Shown piece by piece: positions 25,246-34,787 of a DNA stretch of 64,000 nt. Position 1 is the first letter of the stretch. Each line of letters begins with the position of its first letter. This DNA comes from an uncultured bacterium. GTDB taxonomy: Bacteria > Bacteroidota > Ignavibacteria > Kapaibacteriales > UBA4661. Made by a program: the position numbers and the translations under genes. The DNA lies in contig CALCNX010000048.1 of the NCBI GenBank assembly GCA_937899715.1, positions 102,507-166,506 of the forward strand. Reading direction: 5' to 3'. The notes beneath the pieces are model-generated. The model ran no database searches. It was not told where the DNA came from and saw nothing but the letters and a program-made list of their open reading frames with translations.

Positions 25246-26202
25246 ATGGTCGTCTATCATTCATTCGACGATGTTCCGCAAAATCAAGCCACTGTGCTGA
25301 CTATCGGCACATTTGACGGCTTGCATAAAGGGCATATAGCGCTTATTAACTTGCTCAAGGAACGCGCAAAAACTCTGAATGCCAAGACGCTTTTGCTCAC
25401 GTTCCATCCTCATCCACAGATTGTTCTCCAAAAGCCCGATCGTCCGCCTGTCGAGCTTTTGACAACAATACGCGAGCGAACACAGCTTTTGAGCCAGCTT
25501 GGTGTAGATGGTGTACTTGTGATTCCCTTCACCAAAGAGTTCTCACAGATAGGCGCAGAACAGTTTGTACGGGAATATCTGGTAGCGAAGCTCAACATGA
25601 AACATATGGTCATCGGCTATGACCACGCTTTCGGTAACAACAGGCAAGGTACGGAAGACTTACTGACCACTCTGAGCGGTGAACTTCGCTTCAGCGTTGA
25701 GAAAGCTCCGATTGTTGATTTGGACGGAGAAACAATTAGCAGCACGAAAGTTCGTAAAGCAATCTCCGCCGGAGATATTGCGCGAGCAAATACGCTTCTT
25801 GGCTTTCCCTATTTAGTGGGCGGCAAAGTTGTCGAAGGCGACGGGCGCGGAAGAAAACTTGGACTCCCGACGGCAAATATTGAGCCGAGTGAGCCGCAAA
25901 AGTTGTTGCCGAAAAATGGCGTATATTTTGTCTCGGCATATATTGACAACAAAAACGTCTATGGAATGGCAAATATCGGCACCCGACCGACCTTCACCGA
26001 CGACATCCATCCGCGTTTGGAAGTGCATTTTTTCGATTGGAACAAAATGCTCTACGACCGCGAGATTATGGTTGCTTTTCTGAAGTTTATCCGCAACGAG
26101 CGCAAATTTGAAAGCACCGGACTCTTTTTTGAGCAAATCGTCGCCGACCGCGATGAATGTATGCAGGCAATTGAACGTATCAAACAAGGAAAACCGCTTT
26201 AA
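25246..26202 (+). CDS. ribF: Bifunctional riboflavin kinase/FAD synthetase
   Basis: The start is set at the ATG at 25246; an in-frame TTG lies six bases upstream. The 318-residue product has the nucleotidyltransferase part first (IGTFDGLHKGHIALI, LLTFHPHPQ, IGYDHAFGNNRQG and ETISSTKVRKAI). The riboflavin kinase part follows (VVEGDGRGRKLGLPTANIEP, NGVYFVSAYIDN, MANIGTRPTF, LEVHFFDW). It makes FMN and then FAD. Placement beside truB and rpsO is common in bacteria. Confidence 0.96.
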   Translation: MVVYHSFDDVPQNQATVLTIGTFDGLHKGHIALINLLKERAKTLNAKTLLLTFHPHPQIVLQKPDRPPVELLTTIRERTQLLSQLGVDGVLVIPFTKEFSQIGAEQFVREYLVAKLNMKHMVIGYDHAFGNNRQGTEDLLTTLSGELRFSVEKAPIVDLDGETISSTKVRKAISAGDIARANTLLGFPYLVGGKVVEGDGRGRKLGLPTANIEPSEPQKLLPKNGVYFVSAYIDNKNVYGMANIGTRPTFTDDIHPRLEVHFFDWNKMLYDREIMVAFLKFIRNERKFESTGLFFEQIVADRDECMQAIERIKQGKPL

Positions 26203-26242
26203 TATTTTACATTACAACACTTTAATCCACATCGGAGAAATA

Positions 26243-26509
26243 ATGGTTACTTTAGAACGCAAAGCCGAAATCGTTAAGCAATTTGGTGGCGCAGCAGCAA
26301 ATACCGGCAAACCGGAAGTACAAGTCGCTCTTCTCACAGAGCACATCAACGCACTTTCGTCACACCTCGAAAAACACAAAAAAGACAATCACTCTCGTCG
26401 CGGTTTGCTGAAGCTCGTTGGTCAGCGCCGTAAGATGCTCAGTTACTTGCAGTCAACTGACATTACGCGCTACCGCGCCGTCGTTGCCGCACTCTCGTTG
26501 CGTAAATAA
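26243..26509 (+). CDS. rpsO: 30S ribosomal protein S15
   Basis: The ATG at 26243 follows a GGAG site and gives 88 residues, the normal S15 length. VTLERKAEIVKQFGGAAANT, KPEVQVALLTEHINALSSHL, HKKDNHSRRGLLKLVGQRRK and MLSYLQSTDITRYRAVVAAL cover the four-helix fold. It binds the central domain of 16S rRNA. A hairpin follows directly and pnp is next, the same rpsO-pnp order as in E. coli. Confidence 0.98.
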   Translation: MVTLERKAEIVKQFGGAAANTGKPEVQVALLTEHINALSSHLEKHKKDNHSRRGLLKLVGQRRKMLSYLQSTDITRYRAVVAALSLRK

Positions 26510-26522
26510 GATTCGATTTCCC

Positions 26523-26560
26523 AAGCGTGTAGTCTACCGTTTACGTGGACTACACGCTTT
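26523..26560 (+). terminator. Hairpin between rpsO and pnp
   Basis: A perfect 12-bp stem AAGCGTGTAGTC/GACTACACGCTT with a 13-base loop lies 14 bp after the rpsO stop. Only a short T run follows, so it is probably a partial terminator or an RNA processing site in the pnp leader. Confidence 0.7.
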
Positions 26561-26738
26561 GATGATTGACATTTTCATATCGAAACTCAATTCTTCCCCC
26601 GCACTGTTGCCAGAAACGCCCCGCGTTCCGACTGTTCTGTGAAATGGCTTTTTCCCTGAAGCCGATAGTCGGTACGCGGTTCGTTTTATGTCAAAGGTGT
26701 GGGGAATTTGTATTCATACTTCTTTATTTCCCCCAGCT

Positions 26739-29039
26739 ATGGCTCAACATACTGTCTCTATGGAGATGAACGGCGCTACGCTTTCGCTCGAAACCGGGCG
26801 TTTTGCGCAGCTTGCCGATGGTGCTGTTATGGTACGGCACGCCGATACAATGGTACTCGTTACTGCTATTGCTTCCGGCAAAGATTCCCCGCTTGATTTT
26901 ATGCCGCTTACGGTAGAATACCGCGAAAAAGCTGCTTCGGCAGGTAAAATTCCCGGCGGTTTCCTGAAGCGCGAAGGTCGCCCTTCCGACCGCGAAATCC
27001 TATCCGCTCGTCTTATTGACCGACCTATTCGCCCGATGTTTCCTGAAACATGGCGACGTGAGACACAAATTATCGCTACCGTATTCTCCTACGATATGGA
27101 ATACGATAGCGATGCAATCGCTATGGTCGGCGCGTCGGCAGCGCTGATGCTCTCTTCGGTTCCGTTTGCCGGTCCTGTTTCTGAAGTGCGCGTTTGTCGC
27201 AAAGATGGCGTATTTATTGCGAACCCAACCAAATCCCAGTTGGATGGCGCAGAACTGGAAATTATGGTTGCCGGTACGGATGCTTCCATCGTCATGGTGG
27301 AAGGCGAAGCAAAAGAAATCTCTGAGCAAGTGTTTATTGAAGCGCTTGCCTTCGGACACGATGCTATCAAGCAATTGAACGAATTGCAGAATAAACTCTA
27401 TGCACTCGTCCACAACGAAAAAGTGGAATTTACGGCTGTCGAGCGTCCGCAAGAACTCACGGATTTCGTGGAGAAACACGCCCGGGAACTTGTTCGCAAG
27501 CAAATGCGCGACTTTGCCTCGAAAGAAGACCGTACCACGCGCCGCAAAGAACTGATGACGATGCTCACCGAAAAAGCGGCAACAGAATTTCCTGAAGAAA
27601 CCCGTGCTGAAAAATTTCCGGGCTTCGATGTCGGCAAGGTTATGGGCGAAATCGCCAGCGACATTGAGTATGCCGAAATGCGCGAAATGATTCTTACGGA
27701 CAACAAACGCCTCGATGGACGCAACACCACGCAAATTCGCCCCATCACCGTTGAAGTTGGCGTACTACCGCGCACACACGGTTCTGCGCTCTTCACTCGT
27801 GGTGAGACACAAAGTCTTGGTATGGTAACGCTGGGTACGAAGTCCGATGAGCAGATGATAGACGGTTTGATGCCCAAATACGACAAAAAATTCCTCTTGC
27901 ACTACAACTTCCCGCCGTACAGCACCAACGAAGTAAAGCGTATCATGGGCACAAGCCGCCGCGAAATCGGACACGGCAACCTTGCAGAGCGCTCTTTCTA
28001 TCCGCTTCTACCGGATGAAAATGAGTTCCCCTACACCATTCGTATCGTTTCGGACGTGCTCATGTCCAACGGTTCATCATCAATGGCGACCGTTTGCTCC
28101 GGCACACTCGCTATGTTTGACGCAGGGGTACCGCTTAAAAAGCCCGTTTCCGGTATTGCGATGGGCTTGATTAAAGAAGGTGACCGTGTTGCAATTTTGA
28201 GTGATATTTTGGGCGATGAAGATTTCTTGGGCGACATGGACTTCAAGGTCTGCGGCACGAAAGACGGTATTACGGCTTGCCAAATGGACATGAAAGTACA
28301 AGGCATCTCGTTCGATGTTATCCAAAAAGCTCTGGAGCAGGCAAAAGAAGGGCGTTTGCACATTCTCAGTAAAATGAATGAAGTCATTTCTGAGGGTCGT
28401 GCCGAGCTTTCGCCTTATGCACCACGCTTTACGGTCATCGAAATTCCTGTCAGCGCTATTGGCGCAGTGATTGGTTCCGGCGGCGAGACGATTCGTCAAC
28501 TTACCAAAGATACTAACACGGAAATTGAAATCGAAGACGACGGCAAAGTGCGCATTGCGGCTACCTCGCAAGAGGACGCGGACAAAGCAATTGCTGCTAT
28601 TCGTCAGCTTACACGCAAGCCGGAAGAAGGCGAAGTCTATAACGCGAAGGTCGTCGAAATCCGCGAAGGCTTGGGCGCAATCATTGAGTTCTTGCCGAAA
28701 ACCAAGGGCTTGCTCCATATTTCCCAGCTTGATTACAACCGTGTGGAATACGTCGGCGACCTCCTCAAAGTGGGCGACCGCGTTGATGTGAAGTTGCTCG
28801 AAATCCAACCGGACGGTAAATTCCGTCTGAGTCGTAAAGTTCTTTTGCCAGCACCGGAAGGCTATGTCGAAGAACCACGCCGTGAGCGCAGCAGCGATGG
28901 CGGCGGCTATCGTGGCGGTGGCGGACGCGATGGTGGTGGCTATCGTGGCGGTGGCGGACGCGATGGCGGTGGACGCGATGGCGGCGGCTATCGTGGCGGT
29001 GGCGGACGCGATGGTGGTGGCGGTGGTTATCGCCGATAA
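26739..29039 (+). CDS. pnp: Polynucleotide phosphorylase with Gly/Arg-rich tail
   Basis: The ATG at 26739 gives 766 residues. Two RNase PH modules are present (RFAQLADGAVMVRHADTMVL and DRPIRPMFPETWRRETQI in the first; RTHGSALFTRGETQSLGMVT and MSNGSSSMATVCSGTLAMFD in the second), then KH (AVIGSGGETIRQLTKDTNTE) and S1 (GLGAIIEFLPKTKGLLHISQ). It degrades RNA 3' to 5' using phosphate. The last ~48 residues are an Arg/Gly/Asp/Tyr repeat (DGGGYRGGGGR units) not present in typical PNPases and similar to RGG RNA-binding tails. Confidence 0.96.
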   Translation: MAQHTVSMEMNGATLSLETGRFAQLADGAVMVRHADTMVLVTAIASGKDSPLDFMPLTVEYREKAASAGKIPGGFLKREGRPSDREILSARLIDRPIRPMFPETWRRETQIIATVFSYDMEYDSDAIAMVGASAALMLSSVPFAGPVSEVRVCRKDGVFIANPTKSQLDGAELEIMVAGTDASIVMVEGEAKEISEQVFIEALAFGHDAIKQLNELQNKLYALVHNEKVEFTAVERPQELTDFVEKHARELVRKQMRDFASKEDRTTRRKELMTMLTEKAATEFPEETRAEKFPGFDVGKVMGEIASDIEYAEMREMILTDNKRLDGRNTTQIRPITVEVGVLPRTHGSALFTRGETQSLGMVTLGTKSDEQMIDGLMPKYDKKFLLHYNFPPYSTNEVKRIMGTSRREIGHGNLAERSFYPLLPDENEFPYTIRIVSDVLMSNGSSSMATVCSGTLAMFDAGVPLKKPVSGIAMGLIKEGDRVAILSDILGDEDFLGDMDFKVCGTKDGITACQMDMKVQGISFDVIQKALEQAKEGRLHILSKMNEVISEGRAELSPYAPRFTVIEIPVSAIGAVIGSGGETIRQLTKDTNTEIEIEDDGKVRIAATSQEDADKAIAAIRQLTRKPEEGEVYNAKVVEIREGLGAIIEFLPKTKGLLHISQLDYNRVEYVGDLLKVGDRVDVKLLEIQPDGKFRLSRKVLLPAPEGYVEEPRRERSSDGGGYRGGGGRDGGGYRGGGGRDGGGRDGGGYRGGGGRDGGGGGYRR
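28896..29036 (+). repeat. 33-bp coding repeat encoding DGGGYRGGGGR in pnp
   Basis: Units begin with GAT at 28896, 28929, 28962 (shortened to 15 bp), 28977 and 29010 (divergent final unit). All stay in frame, encoding an RGG-like tail. The near identity at the DNA level suggests recent expansion by slippage or recombination. Confidence 0.92.
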
Positions 29040-29191
29040 ACGCTGCTTCGTCTGAATTGACGACAAAATTTGATGATAACTTTGGTATCGTCGCACACAA
29101 TTCACCACGCAATGCCGCTTCAGAACTATGTTCGTGATAGCGGCGGTTTGCGGAATGATGTGCGACGATTTTTTTTACCAAGCACATTTCT

Positions 29192-30499
29192 TTGATTCAC
29201 CCTTTTTGCTTTTATCCTTTGCACGAACTTATCAATATCCCCCGCGAACGCGCCATCGCTGTCGGCGTTGGCAATCGCACCTATTCCCGTGAAGAATCAC
29301 TCGAACACCTCGAAGAGCTTGCCTTTCTTGCCGAAACCGCAGGCGCAGAGGTGATGTGTAAAATCTACCAAGACCGCGCCAAGCCAGATGGCGCAACAGC
29401 TGTTGGGCGCGGCAAGCTGGAAGAAATCAAGGAAATGGTTAAGGAAGACAATATTGTCTTGGCTATTTTCGATGACGAACTCACGCCTGCACAAACCCGT
29501 AACCTGAGCCGCGAATTGGAAATAAAAGTGATTGACAGAACGGGCTTGATTTTGGACATTTTTGCTTCGCGGGCGCGAACAAGCGAGGCGCGATTGCAAG
29601 TCGAACTTGCGCAGCTTCAGTACTTGCTTCCCCGCCTGTCGCGGATGTGGACGCACCTTTCCAAGCAGTTCGGCGGTATCGGCTCGAAAGGTCCGGGCGA
29701 AACGCAGATTGAGACCGATCGCCGTTTGGTGCGCGACAAGATAGCGCTCTTAAAAGAAAAACTGGCAAACGTTGCCGTTCAGAAAGCCGAGCAACGCAAA
29801 GGTCGTGACACCATGCAGCGTTTCGCGCTCGTGGGCTACACCAATGCCGGAAAATCTACGCTGATGAACGCAATTTCCGGTGCAGAAGTGCTTGTGGAAA
29901 ACAAACTGTTTGCTACATTGGACACGACTGTTCGCTTGGTCGAACTTTCTAACGGCGACCACACTTTGCACAAAAACGTCCTTCTCTCCGACACCGTTGG
30001 TTTTATTCGGAAGCTACCCACGGAGCTTGTGGCATCCTTTCGCGGGACGCTGGCAGAAACGCTGGAGGCGGACGTACTGCTGCACGTGGTGGATGTGTCG
30101 CACCATCAGTTCCGCGACCAAATTCGCGCTGTTTCGGAAACGCTCACCGCAATCGGTGCCGGGGATAAGCCCGTCATTATGGTCTTTAACAAAATTGATA
30201 TGTTGCCCGATCTTGACCTTTTGCACGCACTTCAGGCGGATTATCCGCAGAGTGTTGGGGTATCGGCACAGCGCGGCATCAACATTTCGACGCTGCAAGA
30301 AATTATGCTGGAAATGGGTGACGCGCGGCACGAAGTCGTGCATCTGCTTTTGCCGTACAGCGCTATGCGCGAGCTGGCGCAGATTTACCGCACGGGACAA
30401 GTAATGGAGCGACACGATGGTGATGATGGCATCGAACTGACCGCCCGTATCACGACGGAAGACGCAAAGATATTTCACTCGTGGGTGGTGGAGGCATAG
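29192..30499 (+). CDS. hflX: GTPase HflX (start uncertain, non-ATG)
   Basis: The frame has no ATG before the conserved N-terminus (PRERAIAVGVGNRTYSREES), so translation must start at TTG 29192, TTG 29219 or another rare codon; neither TTG has a clear Shine-Dalgarno. The ~430-residue product shows the HflX domain (GRGKLEEIKEMVKEDN, QTRNLSRELEIKVIDRTGLI) with the coiled-coil and GPGETQIETDRRLVR block. The GTPase core follows: ALVGYTNAGKSTLMNAISG, LLSDTVGFIRKLP and MVFNKIDML. HflX splits stalled or stressed ribosomes. Confidence 0.93.
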   Translation: MIHPFCFYPLHELINIPRERAIAVGVGNRTYSREESLEHLEELAFLAETAGAEVMCKIYQDRAKPDGATAVGRGKLEEIKEMVKEDNIVLAIFDDELTPAQTRNLSRELEIKVIDRTGLILDIFASRARTSEARLQVELAQLQYLLPRLSRMWTHLSKQFGGIGSKGPGETQIETDRRLVRDKIALLKEKLANVAVQKAEQRKGRDTMQRFALVGYTNAGKSTLMNAISGAEVLVENKLFATLDTTVRLVELSNGDHTLHKNVLLSDTVGFIRKLPTELVASFRGTLAETLEADVLLHVVDVSHHQFRDQIRAVSETLTAIGAGDKPVIMVFNKIDMLPDLDLLHALQADYPQSVGVSAQRGINISTLQEIMLEMGDARHEVVHLLLPYSAMRELAQIYRTGQVMERHDGDDGIELTARITTEDAKIFHSWVVEA

Positions 30500-30557
30500 C
30501 CTCACGGTGACGTAAACACTGGTTCGTCGGTTGCAAATTCTCATGACAGGTGGCTCT

Positions 30558-31262
30558 ATGAAAATTATGTTTCAGTCCGTCATAATATTTCTTACATTGC
30601 TCTTGGGAACAAGGCTTGAAGCTCATAATCGAGATTCTATCTCGACCGAGGAATATCACGTTTGGGAATATGTTCTTGCCCGCTACAAAAGCCTTACACA
30701 CTACAACCTCTCAAATCTGACTCTCAAGCCGGATTCCGTAGTGGCATTGCCGGAAATAGATTCGATGCTACTTGCAAGGTTTCACGCTCACAATGCTCAA
30801 CGTCAGCAAATTCCCGCTACTTTCATAGGCTTTCAGTGGTTCAAACATTTTGATTTCTATGGTCACAAGCTCTACGAGCAACAGTCCGTTATTTTGGATT
30901 CTCTCGTGAAAATAAGAAACAAAAAAAATGATTTTCTGAAGCGACTTATTGAAGCAAGGTGGCAAGTAAAGATGCAACAGGAAAAGATATTCAATCTCAA
31001 TACTCCACAAATCCATATTTCAAGAGTTGGTTTTGATACAGCAACGTCGTCAGCACTTGTTTCAATCAGAGTCTTGGAAGAGCAGCCTTTATACATCAAC
31101 GTTTGTGATTGGGGAAATCCGAGAGTTGCAAAATCAAACCCCAAAAACAAGAAAACAACAAGAATTGCAAATGGCTACAACCGACTATTCCTTTTGCAAA
31201 AGCGTTTGGGAATATGGCAAATACTTGGTCAGTGGCGCACGGATGTTGTCGTTTCTGACTAA
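30558..31262 (+). CDS. Exported protein of unknown function
   Basis: The ATG at 30558 is preceded by GGTGG at a good distance, giving 234 residues. The signal peptide is MKIMFQSVIIFLTLLLGTRL, cleaved near EAH. The mature part is rich in Tyr, His and Lys (YHVWEYVLARYKSLTHYNLS, FIGFQWFKHFDFYGHKLYEQ) and ends with a beta-rich segment (SRVGFDTATSSALVSIRVLE, LLQKRLGIWQILGQW). No family is recognised. Codon and base use look more AT-rich than the neighbouring hflX and argG, which might mean acquisition, but this is an impression only. Confidence 0.65.
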   Translation: MKIMFQSVIIFLTLLLGTRLEAHNRDSISTEEYHVWEYVLARYKSLTHYNLSNLTLKPDSVVALPEIDSMLLARFHAHNAQRQQIPATFIGFQWFKHFDFYGHKLYEQQSVILDSLVKIRNKKNDFLKRLIEARWQVKMQQEKIFNLNTPQIHISRVGFDTATSSALVSIRVLEEQPLYINVCDWGNPRVAKSNPKNKKTTRIANGYNRLFLLQKRLGIWQILGQWRTDVVVSD

Positions 31263-31337
31263 CATGGTCAGTCTGCAAGAATTGGAAATCATCATAAAGA
31301 CAAATTTTACCCTTATTCATCCCTTCATTACCATTCT

Positions 31338-32522
31338 ATGTCCAAACTCGTTGTACTCGCCTATTCGGGCGGCTTGGATACGTCCTACTGCGTAAAATAT
31401 TTCTTGGCACAAGGCATGACCGTTCACTCTGTCATTGTCAATACCGGTGGTTTTTCTGCCGATGAACTCAAGGAAATCGAAGCGCGTGCATATCGCCTTG
31501 GCGTACAGAAGCACGTGACGCTCGACGAAACTGCCAATTATTACACCAAGTGTATTAAATATCTTGTCTTTGGCAATGTACTGAAAAACAACACCTATCC
31601 GCTTTCGGTGAGCGCCGAGCGTGTGTTTCAGTCGCTTGCCATTGCCGGATATGCGAAGGAAGTGAATGCGGACTTCGTTGCGCACGGTTCCACAGGTGCG
31701 GGCAATGACCAAGTGAGATTTGATGCGGCTTTCACGGTGCTGATTCCCAATGTTGTTATTCTCACGCCTATCCGCGACAACAAGCTTTCACGTGAGCAGG
31801 AAATTGAGTTTTTGATTCAGAACGGTGTGAGCCAAGACTGGACAAAAGCCCAATACTCCATCAACAAAGGGCTTTGGGGCACAACCGTCGGTGGCAAAGA
31901 AACCCTCACCTCGGATGAATACCTGCCCGAAAGCGCCTTCCCGACGCAGCTTTCCAAGCACGAGCCGGAAGAACTGACGCTGCACTTCACCAAAGGCGAG
32001 CTAACGGGGCTGAACGGCGAAACCATGCCGCCCGTGCAAGCAATACAGCGCATTGCGGAACTGGCACAGCCGTTTGCCATCGGACGTGATATTCACGTGG
32101 GCGACACGATTATCGGCATCAAAGGGCGCGTGGGGTTTGAAGCAGCCGCACCGCTCATTATCATCAAAGCACATCACACACTGGAAAAACACACGCTCAC
32201 CAAAGCGCAACTTGCGCTCAAAGAGCAAGCCGCCGCGATGTATGGTTCGCTGTTGCACGAAGGACAATTCCTTGAGCCGGCGATGCGCAACTGTGAAACG
32301 CTCTTGGAAAGCACACAAGCGACCGTGAGCGGCACGGTAAAAGTTTTCCTTGCGCCATATCGCTTTCACGTGGTTGGAATACAGTCGCCGCACGACCTCA
32401 TGCAGGCGAAATTCGGTAAATACGGTGAAATGAACAACGCATGGTCGGGGCAGGATGTACGCGGCTTTGCGAAGATTGTCTCGAATCAGGCGATGATGTT
32501 TAATAGTGTGAATCAAGAGTAA
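31338..32522 (+). CDS. argG: Argininosuccinate synthase
   Basis: A 394-residue ArgG. The ATP pyrophosphatase P-loop is LAYSGGLDTSYCVKYF; citrulline and aspartate binding blocks include VSAERVFQSLAIAGYAKEVN, AHGSTGAGNDQVRFD and LTPIRDNKLSREQEIEFL. The sequence style (VNTGGFSADELKEIEARAYR) is the form found in Bacteroidota. It joins citrulline and aspartate in arginine synthesis. argC is 1.1 kb downstream with an esterase gene in between. carA and the arginine-linked GNAT are elsewhere in this window. Confidence 0.96.
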   Translation: MSKLVVLAYSGGLDTSYCVKYFLAQGMTVHSVIVNTGGFSADELKEIEARAYRLGVQKHVTLDETANYYTKCIKYLVFGNVLKNNTYPLSVSAERVFQSLAIAGYAKEVNADFVAHGSTGAGNDQVRFDAAFTVLIPNVVILTPIRDNKLSREQEIEFLIQNGVSQDWTKAQYSINKGLWGTTVGGKETLTSDEYLPESAFPTQLSKHEPEELTLHFTKGELTGLNGETMPPVQAIQRIAELAQPFAIGRDIHVGDTIIGIKGRVGFEAAAPLIIIKAHHTLEKHTLTKAQLALKEQAAAMYGSLLHEGQFLEPAMRNCETLLESTQATVSGTVKVFLAPYRFHVVGIQSPHDLMQAKFGKYGEMNNAWSGQDVRGFAKIVSNQAMMFNSVNQE

Positions 32523-32691
32523 TTGACCGCAACGGAATGAATATCGGTCAACTCGTAGGTGGCTCAGAAACACGCCACGAAGACCTTCGCCCTTTGATTG
32601 AGCGGGCATTGGGGCAGTAAAGATTGAGATAGATTTTCTTGCGACCCGCTAACAATTCACAAGAGTATCAGAACTACTTGAAAGATTCGTT

Positions 32692-33570
32692 ATGAGAAGG
32701 ATATTGTTGCTTGTCTGCATGGTCATATCCGTCCATGCGCATCTTTTCGCCCAATTTCTTCTCACCGATAGCGCGTACTCAAGCGTCTTGCAGCGCACGA
32801 AGGCGTTTGGCGTGATGCTTCCGCAGGGTTACGACACTGCGCGGCGCTATCCGGTGCTTTATCTGCTGCATGGCTGGGGTGGCGGCTATCAGGATTGGTC
32901 GTCAAAAACTCACCTCCGCGACTATCTTTCGTGGTACGATGTGATTGTGGTCATGCCCGACGCAGAAAACTCGTGGTACGTCAATAGCGCGGTCAATCCG
33001 CTTGGGCGCTACGAGGATTATCTTGCTACTGAGCTTCCCGCCCAGATAACAAGCCGTTATGCCGCCGACACAAGCCAACAAGCCATCGCAGGGCTTTCGA
33101 TGGGCGGCTATGGGGCTGTCTTGCTTGGCATGAAGTATTCTGCAAAATATCGCGTTATCGGCTCTTTTAGCGGCGCACTCACCATGCCGCGCGACCTTGC
33201 GGTGCGGGAGGGGTGGAATCGTGCCGCGAAAGGCAATAATGGTGACTTTGCACTGCCCAGTCTGCAAGAGGCGTTTGGCAAAGAAAATAATGCGTTACGG
33301 GAAAAACAAAGCGTCTTTTCTGTTTTGCGCATGGTTGCTGCTTTGGATTCGACGCAAAAGCGGCATCTTCCGTATATCTACCTTGCCACAGGCATTCAAG
33401 ACCCGCTTATTCACATTGTTCCGGGCAATCGTGAGTTCCGTGATTCGCTCTATACCGCAAAACTCCGCTACGAATACCATGAAACACCCGGCAAACACGC
33501 ATGGAATTATTGGGGCGACGCACTCAAAGCGTTTCTGCCGCGCATGATGGAACTTACTGGTTGGAAATAA
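32692..33570 (+). CDS. Exported esterase (alpha/beta hydrolase, esterase D-like)
   Basis: A 292-residue protein with a signal peptide (RILLLVCMVISVHAHLFAQF). The hydrolase domain shows VMLPQGYDTARRYPVLYLLH, GWGGGYQDW, IVVMPDAENSWYVNS and the nucleophile Ser136 in GLSMGGYGAVLLG. The acid and base are likely in ATGIQDPLIH and YHETPGKHAWNYWGD. Relatives hydrolyse acyl or feruloyl esters, or S-formylglutathione. It is sandwiched between argG and argC, with only 12 bp to argC, although nothing links it to arginine synthesis. Confidence 0.88.
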   Translation: MRRILLLVCMVISVHAHLFAQFLLTDSAYSSVLQRTKAFGVMLPQGYDTARRYPVLYLLHGWGGGYQDWSSKTHLRDYLSWYDVIVVMPDAENSWYVNSAVNPLGRYEDYLATELPAQITSRYAADTSQQAIAGLSMGGYGAVLLGMKYSAKYRVIGSFSGALTMPRDLAVREGWNRAAKGNNGDFALPSLQEAFGKENNALREKQSVFSVLRMVAALDSTQKRHLPYIYLATGIQDPLIHIVPGNREFRDSLYTAKLRYEYHETPGKHAWNYWGDALKAFLPRMMELTGWK

Positions 33571-33582
33571 CTTTATACATCT

Positions 33583-34569
33583 ATGAACACTATCACTATT
33601 GGCATTATCGGCGGCGCGGGCTATACGGGCGGGGAGCTGCTGCGTATTTTGCTCAACCACCCCAACGCGCAGATAACATTTATTCACAGCACCAGCAATG
33701 CCGGAAAGCCAGTCGCAAGCGTTCACACGGATTTGCTGGGCGATACGGATTTACACTTTACAAGCGAAATTCTGACGGACGTAGATGTTCTTTTCCTCTG
33801 TTTAGGGCATGGCGAAGCAAAAAAGTTTTTGGCTGCAAACGTGATTCCGCCAAGCGTTCGCATTATTGACCTGAGCCAAGATTTCCGTTATGCCGACGGC
33901 GCAGAGTGGCTCTATGGGTTGCCGGAATTGAATAGAGACCGCATTATCACTGCTCGCGCGAAAGGAATTAACATTGCCAATCCGGGCTGCTTTGCCACCT
34001 GTATTCAGCTTGGCTTGCTGCCACTTGCCAAAGCAGGCTTGCTGCCGGAAGAAGTCCATTGCACGGGCGTTACAGGGTCAACGGGTGCGGGACAATCGCT
34101 TTCACAAACGTCGCATTTTTCGTGGCGGTCGGGAAACGTTTCGGTCTATAAAGCATTTGAACATCAGCATCTGCGGGAGATTCAGGCGAGTTTGCACACT
34201 CTTCAGCCGTCATTTGATGATGCTCGAAGCATTTATTTTGTGCCCATGCGCGGGAGTTTTACGCGAGGTATTCTGGCTTCTACCTACTTGAAATGTGCTG
34301 AAAATCTTGATTCTGTGCGGTCTCTCTATCGTGAGTATTATGCGCAGCATCCCTTTGTGCATCTCGCTGCATCCAGCCCTGATGTAAAACAAGTGGTGAA
34401 CACCAATAAGTGTGTGATTTCTTTGGAACAGCACGGCACAATGCTGCACATTGTTTCTGTAATTGACAATTTGCTCAAGGGCGCTTCGGGTCAGGCTGTG
34501 CAGAATATGAATCTGCTGTTTGGATTGCCGGAAACGGCGGGCTTGCGATTGAAAGGAAGTGTGATGTAG
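33583..34569 (+). CDS. argC: N-acetyl-gamma-glutamyl-phosphate reductase
   Basis: A 328-residue ArgC. The NADP-binding start is IGIIGGAGYTGGELLRILLN, and the active-site cysteine is in INIANPGCFATCIQLGLLPL. Further family blocks are VTGSTGAGQSLSQTSHFSWR, FVPMRGSFTRGILASTYLK and IDNLLKGASGQAVQNMNLLF. It reduces N-acyl-glutamyl phosphate to the semialdehyde in arginine synthesis; whether the acyl group is acetyl or succinyl cannot be told by eye. It is the second arginine gene of this cluster, 12 bp after the esterase gene. Confidence 0.96.
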   Translation: MNTITIGIIGGAGYTGGELLRILLNHPNAQITFIHSTSNAGKPVASVHTDLLGDTDLHFTSEILTDVDVLFLCLGHGEAKKFLAANVIPPSVRIIDLSQDFRYADGAEWLYGLPELNRDRIITARAKGINIANPGCFATCIQLGLLPLAKAGLLPEEVHCTGVTGSTGAGQSLSQTSHFSWRSGNVSVYKAFEHQHLREIQASLHTLQPSFDDARSIYFVPMRGSFTRGILASTYLKCAENLDSVRSLYREYYAQHPFVHLAASSPDVKQVVNTNKCVISLEQHGTMLHIVSVIDNLLKGASGQAVQNMNLLFGLPETAGLRLKGSVM

Positions 34570-34787
34570 AGTATTTTTGCGCGTGCGGTATTTTTTCTTG
34601 CTTTTGAGGGGATTTTTTTGCTTGTTTCGGGAAATAGAGAATTGAGAATAAATTTCAGGGTCTCTCCAAATAGATATGATAGACGTTCGGTATAAACGTT
34701 GTAGAACCTTGTGTGAATGAGGAGTACGGCGTTTTCTTGTGAAATTCCTCACTTTTTCTCCCATCTCATATTTCATTGTTTAGGACT

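Noticed and set aside
28080..29108. 342-residue frame antisense to pnp with an Ile/Ala/Thr repeat
   Set aside because: It is the complement of the Gly/Arg repeat and conserved PNPase domains.
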